Positions 55,017 through 64,000 of a stretch of DNA of 64,000 bases are shown here, piece after piece. Position 1 is the stretch's first letter; every line of letters starts with the position of its first letter. The notes beneath the pieces were generated by a model. That model worked only from the letters and a program-made list of their open reading frames with translations. It was not told the origin of the DNA and made no database searches. The position numbers and the translations under genes are program-made. The stretch is from Chloroflexi bacterium RBG_16_56_11 (GTDB lineage Bacteria > Chloroflexota > Dehalococcoidia > Dehalococcoidales > RBG-16-60-22), in NCBI GenBank assembly GCA_001796865.1, contig MGNQ01000051.1:65103-129102 (forward strand). Direction: 5' to 3'.

Positions 55017-57695
55017 ATGGCTCACGATATTTTTATTTGCTTTTCATCACTGGACAGGGCGGTAGCGGACGCCGTATGCACGCTATTGGAGACGAGGGGG
55101 ATAAAGTGCTGGATAGCCCCGCGAGACGTCCCGCCCGGCAAATGGGGCGGAGCTATCATGGAGGCGGTTGCTCAGGCTCGCATTATGGTCCTGATTTTCT
55201 CGGTTAATTCGAACACGTCGGCTAATTGCCTTTCCGAAGTACACACTGCTTTCAGTAAAAATATTACAATAATTCCTCTGAGAATCGATAGCGCGACCCC
55301 ATCTGGAGACATGGAATATTATCTTCAGACATACCACTGGCTGGATGCCCGTATGCCACCACTGGAAAACCAACTCAAGAAGTTAGCCAGCACGGTGGAA
55401 GGCATGCTGACAGAAGCTGCCGCCAAAGAGAAAACCAGGGAAGCTGAGTCCCGAGCCAGGCAGTCTGCCGAAGAAGCGACTCAAAAAAAGGAACTTCAGG
55501 AAGCGGAACCGGCCGGTACCAGGCAGGTTGAAGCTCAATCCATCGGGCCTCCCGCGGTGCCAAAAAAAATAGCTAAACTCCGCTGGCTCTGGTCGGGTAT
55601 CGCGCTTTCACTGGCCGGTCTGGGCGCGGCATGGTTTTTCGCCCTTTTGTGGGGCACCGGCCTGGGAGGCGCGGAATGGCCGGAGCAGGAAACGTGGTAC
55701 ATGCTGTTTTTATACACGCTGACGGGCATCGTTGTCGCTCTACCGGGGGTATGTTTCATACGGCGGGGCATTACCGGGTATTTCCTTAATAACCCTGCCA
55801 ACGACAAAATATCAAAATGGTGGTGGTTCTTGCCGGTGGCCCTGGGTTTTATCGGGGGTGTTTCCGCCTGGTTAAAAAATAAAAACGTGAACTGGCGCCA
55901 GGCCAGGAACATGCTGACCGCGGGCATCCTGCTGACGTTAATCTTTACGGCGATTCCTTTAAAAGCGGGAGAACCCAAAATCCCACCGCCGGAAACGCCG
56001 ATAGTAACGGCCCCTGGACCAACTCCCACGCAAACCGTGGTAACGCCGCCGCCGACAACATCACCTCCGCCGACTGTGCCACCGGAAACCACGTTACCGG
56101 TGACGACGACACCACCGACAATTACACCCGCACCGCCTCCAGAAATCACGGCGCTAGTTACAACAACACCAACCACAACAACCCCGGCTACAACAACACC
56201 AGTAAAAGTAGCCCCGTATGGCACGATACGCATCGCCACTGCTGAATTCAGCTATGAATCGACTGACCCCATTTATTACGATTCATTCTGGGGCTGGTCG
56301 ATGTACGACAGCCTCATCTCCTATGATGCCGATGGGAACTATATCCCCCAGGTAGCGGAAAGCTGGTCGTTGAGCCCTGATGGCAACACCTGGACCTTTA
56401 AAATCCGCAAAGACATCAAGTTCCACAACGGCGACCCGCTGACGGCGCTCGATGTCAAGTTCTCCGTCGACCGATTTGCTTCAAAAGAGTCGACGAACCC
56501 CTGGTCGCCCTACCTCCGCAACAACCTCAATCACACCGAGGTCACGGACGACTATACCTTCGTGTATGTGACCAACAAACCCGAGCCGCCGCTGGTAGTG
56601 CCCTTTGCCTTGACGCGCATCCTGCCCAAAAAGTATTTCGAGCGAGTCGGACAGGATGAATTCCGCAGGGCCCCGGTTGGCTCCGGTCCATGGAAATTCG
56701 TCAAACATGTCCCGGAGACGAGTTTCAAAATGGAAGCCAATATAAATTACTGGGGCCAGGTCCCCGCTTACCAATACGTCTGGGAAGCCCAAGTGCCGGA
56801 AGAATCGACCCGTATCGCCATGCTCAAGAGAGGCGAGGTAGACATAATCCAGGGGCTCTCATACGACTCGATTAAGGACCTGGTGAACGAGGGATACAGA
56901 ACGGGAACTATCGGGCTCCCTACCCTATCCAACATCAGTTTCCAGGGTACCTGGTTACAGCAGGCCGGGCCGACCGGAGACATCCGTATCCGCCAGGCCA
57001 TGTCTTATGCCCTCAATCGCCAGGAAATCGTCGATACCTGGTTCCGGGGCTTCGGCAAACCGGGAGGCCAGTGGTGGATGCATCCGGGGAGCTACGGGTA
57101 CACCGATGCCTTGGCGGCCGACCCGTTCGATCCGGACAAAGCCAGACAGTTGCTGGCGCAAGCCGGATATCCGGGTAAGTTCCTTGACCCGACCATCCAC
57201 ATCTACGCCACTGCCGCCACAGGCTCGACAGGGGGGCAGGACTACGTGACATTACTCACGGGCTACTGGGAAAAGGTTGGCCTTCAGGTTAAGCTGGAGG
57301 TTGTAGATTTAACGGTGTTTTCCACCTATTTCTTCAGCTTCAACAGGTTGAAGGGGGGTGAGCCGAACGTAGGATGGATTGTCCCCTGGACATACCCAAG
57401 TGTCTTTAACTCCACCTACCACGCAGCCAACATGTACCTTTCGACCGGCGTGCATAACACCGGGAATGACCCGAAAGCGGACGAGCTCTATAAAAAAGCT
57501 ACCGCCGAACTCGACCCCATAAAGGCCAGGCAGTACTACGCAGAGTTCCAGATTTATGCCCGTTCCATGTACGTCAACGTCGGAATCGCTAACGTAGACT
57601 CCCTTGTGCTCGTAAGCCCGGATCTGGGAGAATTTACCGGCAAAAATTGGATGAGCCTTTACGATGCTTCTAACGGCATCCAGCATAAGAAATAA
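55017..57695 (+). CDS. TIR domain - membrane - solute-binding protein fusion (putative receptor)
   Basis: 892 residues. Residues 1-115 are a TIR domain of the bacterial TIR_2 type: DIFICFSSLDRAVADAV, GIKCWIAPRDVPPGKWGGAI, and NTSANCLSEVHTAF, where E74 is in the position of the catalytic NADase Glu. Residues 116-185 are charged and helical. Hydrophobic segments lie near 191-212, 228-248, 268-286 and 299-315. A Pro/Thr stalk covers about 318-400. Residues 400-892 form a full family-5 oligopeptide/nickel-type solute-binding domain (ESWSLSPDGNTWTFKIRKDI, GSGPWKFV, RQAMSYALNRQEIV). No permease or ABC ATPase gene is near. The stalk suggests an external ligand domain, but with four true helices both ends would be cytoplasmic; loop charges allow three. 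Confidence 0.9.
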   Translation: MAHDIFICFSSLDRAVADAVCTLLETRGIKCWIAPRDVPPGKWGGAIMEAVAQARIMVLIFSVNSNTSANCLSEVHTAFSKNITIIPLRIDSATPSGDMEYYLQTYHWLDARMPPLENQLKKLASTVEGMLTEAAAKEKTREAESRARQSAEEATQKKELQEAEPAGTRQVEAQSIGPPAVPKKIAKLRWLWSGIALSLAGLGAAWFFALLWGTGLGGAEWPEQETWYMLFLYTLTGIVVALPGVCFIRRGITGYFLNNPANDKISKWWWFLPVALGFIGGVSAWLKNKNVNWRQARNMLTAGILLTLIFTAIPLKAGEPKIPPPETPIVTAPGPTPTQTVVTPPPTTSPPPTVPPETTLPVTTTPPTITPAPPPEITALVTTTPTTTTPATTTPVKVAPYGTIRIATAEFSYESTDPIYYDSFWGWSMYDSLISYDADGNYIPQVAESWSLSPDGNTWTFKIRKDIKFHNGDPLTALDVKFSVDRFASKESTNPWSPYLRNNLNHTEVTDDYTFVYVTNKPEPPLVVPFALTRILPKKYFERVGQDEFRRAPVGSGPWKFVKHVPETSFKMEANINYWGQVPAYQYVWEAQVPEESTRIAMLKRGEVDIIQGLSYDSIKDLVNEGYRTGTIGLPTLSNISFQGTWLQQAGPTGDIRIRQAMSYALNRQEIVDTWFRGFGKPGGQWWMHPGSYGYTDALAADPFDPDKARQLLAQAGYPGKFLDPTIHIYATAATGSTGGQDYVTLLTGYWEKVGLQVKLEVVDLTVFSTYFFSFNRLKGGEPNVGWIVPWTYPSVFNSTYHAANMYLSTGVHNTGNDPKADELYKKATAELDPIKARQYYAEFQIYARSMYVNVGIANVDSLVLVSPDLGEFTGKNWMSLYDASNGIQHKK

Positions 57696-57808
57696 CGAGA
57701 CAGTTTTTACCAAACCTCCTACACTGCCGACAGTTCCAGTGGGGGCTTATCCGCTGGCGAACAGAACTGGTCTGGATGGAAAAGCACTGATTAAAAACAA
57801 ACCCTGCC

Positions 57809-57838
57809 TTGACAGCATTACGGGTAAAAGACTATACT
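57809..57838 (+). promoter_or_regulatory. Strong predicted sigma-70 promoter
   Basis: Perfect TTGACA at 57809-57814, an 18-base spacer and TATACT at 57833-57838, 28 bases before the TTG start of the small membrane protein. Confidence 0.65.
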
Positions 57839-57865
57839 CATTGCCAAACAACGGAGGGAAAACGG

Positions 57866-58108
57866 TTGGGCGTCATCGGTCTTATCATCAGCCTGATAGC
57901 GGTATTTTTCCTGATGATAGGGTTATTGCCGTTCCTGTGGTGGTTCAACCTTTTGACCACATTACCAGCCGCCCTGCTGGGAATAATAATCAGCGGTATC
58001 GCGGTGGCGCGTTCGCGGAGAGGCGCCGCGGTAACGGGCCTCATCATCAGCCTGGCGGTCTTTGCCATCGCCATCGTGAGAATGATAATCGGGGGAGGGG
58101 TCCTCTAG
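57866..58108 (+). CDS. Small membrane protein, DUF4190-like
   Basis: 80 residues from TTG 57866 (GGAGGG seven bases upstream). Three hydrophobic segments: GVIGLIISLIAVFFLMIGLL, an LLTTLPAALLGIIISGIAVA segment and VTGLIISLAVFAIAIVRMII. The G.(I/A)..G.IS..L pattern repeated at both ends recalls DUF4190 proteins. It has its own promoter and does not depend on the upstream TIR-SBP gene, though it may function with it. Function unknown. Confidence 0.65.
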   Translation: MGVIGLIISLIAVFFLMIGLLPFLWWFNLLTTLPAALLGIIISGIAVARSRRGAAVTGLIISLAVFAIAIVRMIIGGGVL

Positions 58109-58139
58109 TCCCAGACGCATGAAAGTGCGTAACCGAAGA

Positions 58140-58285
58140 CCGCTCGCCCTGGTTCCACTGAGTCACCACGAAGTGAGCCTGCCTGCGGGCCGAAACGCCC
58201 TGCGGCGGGTAGGCCTGTCGAAGGGCGCCGCTCGTAGTTCGACAAGCGTTCGACCGAGCTCACGCCGAGGTCTCACCATGAGCGG
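58140..58285. repeat. Intergenic repeat, 'ACTGAGTCACCACGAAGTGAG' family
   Basis: About 146 bp. It carries GGTTCCACTGAGTCACCACG, an AGTTCGACAAGCGTTCGACC segment and the CGAGGTCTCACCATGAGCGG end, matching 1971-2089 in reverse orientation, with an extra GCCTGCCTGCGGGC insertion. Between the small membrane protein and rubrerythrin genes. Confidence 0.75.
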
Positions 58286-58313
58286 TCAATAATTACACGT
58301 TTTGCACCTAGTA

Positions 58314-58817
58314 CTAATCTATTCTCTTGAACTTGTTGCGGGGCGAGCCGCAGATGGGGCACCTGTCCGGTGCGGAGCCTTCCACGGTATTGCCGCAGAC
58401 CTGGCAGACATAGTAAGGCTCGTCGCCGTGCTGTTTCCCCGCCGTGAGGTCTTTGAGCATCTCCTCGAAAAGACCATGATGAATCCGCTCTACCTGGTTG
58501 GCGAGATCGAAGCTGCGCCCCGCCGGTTGATTGTTCTCTTTCCTGGCGACGTCGATGAAACCCGGGTACATCTTGGTAAACTCGTAGTTTTCCCCGCCGA
58601 TGGCCGCCTTGAGGTTATCTTTTTCCGACTTTATTTCGCCGAGCACTTTGAGGTGGTTGCGGGCATGGACGGTCTCCGCCTCAGCGGCGGCGCGGAAGAG
58701 CCGGGCAACCGCCTTATTCCCCGCCTCGTCGGCCTTTTCGGCGAAGAAAAGGTACTTGCGGTTGGCCTGGCTTTCGCCGGAGAAGGCCGCCTCCAGGTTC
58801 TCTTTGGTATTGGCCAT
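58314..58817 (-). CDS. rbr: Rubrerythrin
   Basis: 167 residues. Ferritin-like di-iron domain: the ExxH helices are seen as FSGESQANRKYLFFAEKADE and AAEAETVHARNHLKVLG; later GFIDVARKENN and VERIHHGLFEEML. The C-terminal rubredoxin-like site is CQVCGNTV and CPICGSP. It reduces hydrogen peroxide in anaerobes. AAGGAGGC lies before the ATG at 58817. Single-gene unit. Confidence 0.94.
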   Translation of the reverse strand: MANTKENLEAAFSGESQANRKYLFFAEKADEAGNKAVARLFRAAAEAETVHARNHLKVLGEIKSEKDNLKAAIGGENYEFTKMYPGFIDVARKENNQPAGRSFDLANQVERIHHGLFEEMLKDLTAGKQHGDEPYYVCQVCGNTVEGSAPDRCPICGSPRNKFKRID

Positions 58818-58941
58818 ATTTTGCCTCCTTGCACATCGTTAATAGTATTTCGCTATAAAAATGATAGCAAATACCTGGGGTAATAAAAAAGGGGGACAGC
58901 CACGCCAAAACACTGATTTTATAAAAATGATACGCGGTAAG

Positions 58942-59736
58942 TCACGAAGGTAAAACCAGCACCAGGCTGATTTGAGTGGGCACCTCGACGACCCTGTCCA
59001 GGTCGCCGTATTGGTCCAGCAGTTCCCCCTCCAATTTTTCCACCACCTCCCGGTGCACCGCTTCAGGGACCTGATTAGTCGAGGAGTAATACCGGTTCTT
59101 AATATCGTTGAAGGCTTTATCAACGCTGATCCGCTGATTCCACTTCCAGCGGTTATCGACTTTTTCGATACGGCGACCCAGGCTCCTCAAATAATCGTCA
59201 CGCTCCGCGTCGTCGGTGACGCCGATATGTCTGGCCGGAAAACCGTGTGCGGTGCATATCTCCCGGTACCTGGTCTTGATAGCGGGGACCTCGGCGCCAC
59301 TACCGGTCCAGAGCATAATCAACGGGGCGCCCGGCCGGAGCACCCTGAGGGTTTCAGCGAGAGCTTTTTTCCAATCGCGAACCAGATGGTAGATGTGGAC
59401 GGCGACGGCGATGTGAAAAGCGGCATCGGGGAATGGCAGGGCGGTAACATCGGCTTTTTGAAATGTTACCGGCAGTGGCGGGTTCCTCTTGCGGAGTTTT
59501 TCAGCCAGAACTTTCAGCATTTCATCCGAAATATCCACGCCGGTAACATGATAACCTCTCTCGGCTAGGGGAATCGCAATCCTGCCCGTCCCTATCCCCG
59601 GCTCAAACAGCGTGGTAAACCGGGATGGAGGAAATTCTCCGGTAATAAAGTCCAGGGCAGCCCCAAAACAGGCGCTATCGAAGACACGGGTTTCATCAAA
59701 TATCCCGGCCATGGAGTCGAAAGAATTTGATTCCAT
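58942..59736 (-). CDS. Class I SAM-dependent methyltransferase
   Basis: 264 residues from ATG 59736; a TTG 12 bases upstream is in frame but less likely. Motif I is TLFEPGIGTGRIAIPLAERG, then VTGVDISDEMLKVLAEKL, and ALPFPDAAFHIAVAVHIYHL is the motif IV region. The C-terminal part is helical with the predicted acceptor pocket. It lies immediately downstream of the B12 subunit gene and could be part of that transcript. Substrate unknown. Confidence 0.83.
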   Translation of the reverse strand: MESNSFDSMAGIFDETRVFDSACFGAALDFITGEFPPSRFTTLFEPGIGTGRIAIPLAERGYHVTGVDISDEMLKVLAEKLRKRNPPLPVTFQKADVTALPFPDAAFHIAVAVHIYHLVRDWKKALAETLRVLRPGAPLIMLWTGSGAEVPAIKTRYREICTAHGFPARHIGVTDDAERDDYLRSLGRRIEKVDNRWKWNQRISVDKAFNDIKNRYYSSTNQVPEAVHREVVEKLEGELLDQYGDLDRVVEVPTQISLVLVLPS

Positions 59737-59762
59737 AAACCACCCCAATACAGATGAATAAT

Positions 59763-60167
59763 CTACCCTTTGGCCGCGACCATTTTTTTTATGGATTCTA
59801 CAATCTCAGAGGTAGGCGTTCCCGGCCCGAAAACAGCTTTGATACCCATTTTTTCAAGGGCGGGGATATCTTCCTCAGGGATAATGCCGCCGGCGATAAC
59901 GACCACGCCGGACATACCTTTTTGGTGTAACCCCTCCATCACGTCGGTAAAAAGCTCCAGATGGGCGCCGGAAAGGCAGCTTAGCCCGACAACATCGACG
60001 TCCTCCTGGACGGCCGTCTCGACAATCATCGGCGGCGTCTGGCGGATGCCGGTGTAGATGACCTCCATACCGGCATCGCGCAGGGCGCGGGCCACCACCT
60101 TGGCGCCGCGGTCATGCCCGTCCAGTCCCGGCTTGGCGATGAGCACCCTGACTTTTTTACGGCTCAT
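59763..60167 (-). CDS. mcmB: Methylmalonyl-CoA mutase, small (B12-binding) subunit
   Basis: 134 residues, the separate C-terminal cobalamin domain. The B12 motif DxHxxG is [20 protein letters not shown] near 11-30 (D17, H19, G22), followed by SLxG as [12 protein letters not shown] and the GG segment [13 protein letters not shown]. It binds adenosylcobalamin with the large subunit encoded upstream. The gene order fur-large subunit-epimerase-B12 subunit is unusual in placing the epimerase between the two subunits. Confidence 0.94.
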   Translation of the reverse strand: MSRKKVRVLIAKPGLDGHDRGAKVVARALRDAGMEVIYTGIRQTPPMIVETAVQEDVDVVGLSCLSGAHLELFTDVMEGLHQKGMSGVVVIAGGIIPEEDIPALEKMGIKAVFGPGTPTSEIVESIKKMVAAKG

Positions 60168-60203
60168 AAGAAGTTACTCCCCGTCTTACCATTGAAGTGT
60201 CCT

Positions 60204-60273
60204 GTCATTCTGAGCGAAGCGAAGCATCCGTTCTTTTTTCTGGATTCTTCAGTCGCTACGCTCCTTCAATGAC
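60204..60273. repeat. Palindromic intergenic repeat, GTCATTCTGAG family
   Basis: GTCATTCTGAGCGAAGCGAAG... to TGGATTCTTCAGTCGCTACGCTCCTTCAATGAC. To the right, two perfect palindromes, CCCCCAGCAAGCTGGGGG (60279-60296) and CCCCTCAGCAAGCTGAGGGG (about 60353-60372), fill the rest of the gap before the epimerase gene. No coding frame. Confidence 0.7.
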
Positions 60274-60398
60274 GTACCCCCCAGCAAGCTGGGGGGCATC
60301 TCGGGTAAGGAAGCGACCCCACCACCAGGTCATCTACGAGGCCGCTTTCCTCCCCTCAGCAAGCTGAGGGGTATCCAGCGGAGTTTGTTATGACATGG

Positions 60399-60806
60399 TT
60401 AATGCCCCTTTCTCGGCTGCACCAGCTCCACGAGGACACCGTTGACGGACCCGGGATGAAGGAAGCCGATTTGTCCCGCCACCCCCTCCCTCCCCTCTTT
60501 ATCGATAAGCCGGACGCCTTTGGCCTCCATCGCTTTCAGCTCCCGGTCAACGTCATCCACTTCGAAGGCGACGTGGTGCAGGCCTTCCCCGCGTTTTTCC
60601 AGGAATTTCGCCACGGCGCTGTCCGGGCCGGTCGGTTCGAGGAGATTTAGCTCCACTTCCTCGCCGAACTTGAAAACGGCCTCGGTCACTTTCTGGCAGG
60701 GGGCGGCGGTGATGTGCGCATTGACGCCGAGCAGTTTCTCAAAAAGTGCCGTGCTTTCTTTGAGGTTTTTTACGGCTATCCCGATGTGATGGACGCGCTT
60801 AATCAT
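60399..60806 (-). CDS. mce: Methylmalonyl-CoA epimerase
   Basis: 135 residues of VOC fold. It interconverts (R)- and (S)-methylmalonyl-CoA. Metal ligands: RVHHIGIAVKNLKES (His near residue 6), GLHHVAFEVDDVD (His), and NGVLVELVQP (Glu near the C-terminus). It is encoded between the two mutase subunits, so the propionyl-CoA/succinyl-CoA module is complete apart from the carboxylase. Confidence 0.93.
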   Translation of the reverse strand: MIKRVHHIGIAVKNLKESTALFEKLLGVNAHITAAPCQKVTEAVFKFGEEVELNLLEPTGPDSAVAKFLEKRGEGLHHVAFEVDDVDRELKAMEAKGVRLIDKEGREGVAGQIGFLHPGSVNGVLVELVQPRKGH

Positions 60807-60830
60807 TTATAGTTGACTCCATAAACTCGT

Positions 60831-60943
60831 GTCATTCCGAACCCTCGCACTACGCTCAGGGTAAACTCAGTGAAGAATCCGTTACCTTTATAAGAACGGA
60901 TTCTTCGGTCGTCCCGACTTTGTCGGGGCTCCCTCAGAATGAC
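60831..60943. repeat. Palindromic intergenic repeat, GTCATTCTGAG family
   Basis: GTCATTCCGAACCCTCGC at the left, GAAGAATCCG / CGGATTCTTC inside, GTCCCGACTTTGTCGGGGC and CTCAGAATGAC at the right; 113 bp. Lies between the mutase large subunit and the epimerase. Confidence 0.75.
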
Positions 60944-60950
60944 AAAACCA

Positions 60951-62589
<1,639 letters not shown>

Positions 62590-62603
<14 letters not shown>

Positions 62604-63042
62604 TGCCCTTACCCCCGGACTTTTTCCGGCAATCATTACAAAGGCCGAAGATGCCCACATGTCTTAGCTCGGCCGCGAAAGCATAATCACGCAAGAGGAT
62701 ATTACGCAGCGAGGAAAGGGTAGCCTCATCGATATAAACGACCCGGTTGCAACCCTGACAGACCAGGTGGTGATGGTGCCCGCTGCTCTCGGCGTGGTAA
62801 CGGATACGTCCTTCACCCAGGTCGATTTCGAAGACCATGCCCAGCCGCTTGAGCAACTCCAGGGTGCGGTAGACCGTAGAGATATTGACATGCGGGTATT
62901 TGGCGGCCACCTGGGCGTAGATTTCCTCGGCGCTGATGTGGTCGGCGCTGCCTTCGATGGCGGCAAGAATCATGAGGCGCTGGGGCGTGAGGCGGTAGCC
63001 TTTATCACCCAGCCGGCCGATGATGCTGCTTTTTTCGTGCAT
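62590..63042 (-). CDS. Fur-family transcriptional regulator
   Basis: 150 residues. Winged helix: [20 protein letters not shown] then [20 protein letters not shown] and [20 protein letters not shown]. Metal sites: [17 protein letters not shown] and the C-terminal [14 protein letters not shown], giving the Cys4 structural zinc site as CxxC plus CxxC. It could sense iron, zinc or peroxide (Fur, Zur or PerR), and sequence does not decide. It overlaps the mutase large-subunit gene, so it may be part of the same transcript. A direct role in mutase control is possible but unproven. Confidence 0.9.
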
Positions 63043-63063
63043 TATCCCTCGATTTTTTTACAG

Positions 63064-63891
63064 CTAAGATGAAGGGTGCCAGGTTATCCGGGCGGGACGG
63101 CGCGCCGGGATACGGGGATAGCCGAATTTCGGATAACCCAGCATCATACAGCCGCCGACGGCACGGCCTTCAGGAAGGGACAGGGCCTCTTTCATGGGGG
63201 GGAAGCCGGTAGCCATGAAATAGACGAAGCCCGCCCAACAGCAGCCCAGTCCCAGGCTATTGGCGGCGAGGTCGAAATAACTGAGGGTGATGGTGCTATC
63301 AATCAAGGACATGGGGCCGGAGGGGCCGTAGGCCACGACGAGAGCGGGCGCCCCCCGTAAAAAAGTGGTGGGGTCTTTTTCGTGGCGCTTGAGGAGCATC
63401 TCCATTTCCATGGCCATGGCCATCTGGGGTTGGGTCTTGATTACCGAGCGCATCCAGTCGACCCCGATAGCCTCCAGGCGGCGTAAATCCTGACGGTCGT
63501 CCAGCACCAACCACTCGACTTCCTGCATGTTATGGCCGGTCGGGGCATAGCGGGCGGTGTCGACAAGCCGGATGATAGTCTCCCGCGGCACCGGTCTATC
63601 CTGGTATTCCCGGATGGAGCGTCGGCCTTTGATAAGCTGTTCGACCTGCTCCGGGGTCGCTTCCAACTTTTTCTGCAAGGGCGGGCAACTTTCCAGCGGT
63701 ATCTCCCGGTGGGCCAGGCTGCCCGACGGGCAGACGGCCACGCAGTGCCCGCACCGCAGGCAGTAATTCTCGACCTGCGGTATGGGCCGGGGATAGCCGC
63801 CCTTCTTGAACAAAAAGAAACCGCCGGGGCAGGCGGCCGCACAAAGCCCGCATTGCGTACAGGTGTCCCGGTCAACGGTTATCAACTCCAT
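63064..63891 (-). CDS. Ferredoxin-domain nitroreductase
   Basis: 275 residues from ATG 63891, where GGGAG lies seven bases upstream; earlier starts at 63921 or 63969 would add a basic leader. Residues 1-60 contain two cluster motifs, DTCTQCGLCAAACPGGFFLF and CLRCGHCVAVCPSGSL. From about residue 85 it is a nitroreductase: GRRSIREYQDRPVPRE (FMN), ARYAPTGHNMQEVEWLV and LGLGCCWAGFVYFMA. Such fusions reduce nitro or quinone compounds or other acceptors with ferredoxin electrons. Its stop lies 21 bases before the fur start on the same strand, so co-transcription with fur is possible. Confidence 0.88.
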   Translation of the reverse strand: MELITVDRDTCTQCGLCAAACPGGFFLFKKGGYPRPIPQVENYCLRCGHCVAVCPSGSLAHREIPLESCPPLQKKLEATPEQVEQLIKGRRSIREYQDRPVPRETIIRLVDTARYAPTGHNMQEVEWLVLDDRQDLRRLEAIGVDWMRSVIKTQPQMAMAMEMEMLLKRHEKDPTTFLRGAPALVVAYGPSGPMSLIDSTITLSYFDLAANSLGLGCCWAGFVYFMATGFPPMKEALSLPEGRAVGGCMMLGYPKFGYPRIPARRPARITWHPSS

Positions 63892-64000
63892 GCCCGCACT
63901 CCCTTTAAAATCGTTATTCATACCTTTTCGTGGGACCGGCAATAAGCTGGAAGACCGGTATCCTGACATTCCGGATAACCAGAGGGCCGTGCTGAATCCC

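Noticed and set aside
54004..58108. A full peptide ABC transporter around the solute-binding domain
   Set aside because: No permease or ATPase gene flanks the TIR-SBP gene; neighbours are an aldolase on the other strand and a small membrane protein.

Overview
This 64 kb window is a bacterial chromosomal segment of moderately high GC. It looks like an anaerobic member of the Chloroflexota, most like Dehalococcoidia. The evidence is a single-domain MetE-like protein beside mtnA/mtnP, a ferredoxin-fused EtfA, a separate-subunit B12 methylmalonyl-CoA mutase, a NurA/HerA pair, rubrerythrin, TldD/TldE and many short palindromic intergenic repeats. The taxonomic call is an inference from gene content. 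No rRNA, tRNA, CRISPR array, integrase or intact insertion sequence was seen.

Layout. 0-4 kb (minus strand): a beta-oxidation operon read enoyl-CoA hydratase, 3-hydroxyacyl-CoA dehydrogenase, thiolase, SDR (cut by the window edge), divergent from tldD/tldE (4-6.8 kb). 7-13.9 kb: PAC2 protein, two acetyltransferases, mtnA, an NTF2-like protein, an AT-rich stranger, mtnP, a core-MetE-like protein and a broken DUF6485 gene. 13.9-19.3 kb: methyltransferase, THEP1 NTPase, an APH-like kinase and a P-loop kinase (two halves of a common fusion, here split), a lipoprotein, an acetyltransferase and a PHP phosphoesterase. 19.3-22.6 kb (minus): secreted protein, dUTPase/dCTP deaminase-like protein, hicBA remnant, acyl-CoA synthetase. 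22.9-27.8 kb: CCA-adding enzyme with HD domain, SecD, SecF, CDF transporter. 28-36.7 kb: LysE exporter, NurA nuclease, Fe-S reductase, AT-rich zinc-ribbon protein, a HAS-barrel-like protein, a transglutaminase-like protein, HerA ATPase, patatin, Nif3. 37-43.2 kb: PlsC, IspH, a toroid protein, then acyl-CoA dehydrogenase-EtfB-ferredoxin-EtfA. 43.2-48.5 kb: VOC protein and purine salvage (HPRT, adenine deaminase, a PRTase). 48.5-54.8 kb (minus): FabG, FabD, L32, YceD, OsmC, Zn-dehydrogenase, LsrF-like aldolase. 55-58.1 kb: a large TIR-membrane-solute-binding-protein fusion and a small membrane protein. 58.3-64 kb (minus): rubrerythrin, methyltransferase, and Fur with methylmalonyl-CoA mutase large subunit, epimerase and B12 subunit, plus a ferredoxin-nitroreductase.

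How it fits together. The fatty-acid genes at both ends, the acyl-CoA synthetase, the ETF complex and the methylmalonyl-CoA genes describe an acyl-CoA economy in an anaerobe. Electrons probably pass through an Fe-S-containing, possibly bifurcating, ETF. MtnA, MtnP and the MetE-like protein describe methionine salvage and perhaps folate-independent methionine synthesis.

The most unusual object is the 892-residue protein at 55017-57695. It joins an N-terminal TIR domain to membrane helices, a Pro/Thr stalk and a full oligopeptide-type solute-binding domain, with no transporter genes nearby. Its shape is that of a ligand receptor with a TIR effector. Other notable items are an 80-bp exact repeat bracketing the HerA genes, several families of terminal-inverted-repeat elements, three decayed genes (DUF559, DUF6485, HicBA) and at least three promoters whose -10 box lies so close to the start codon that the transcripts should be nearly leaderless.
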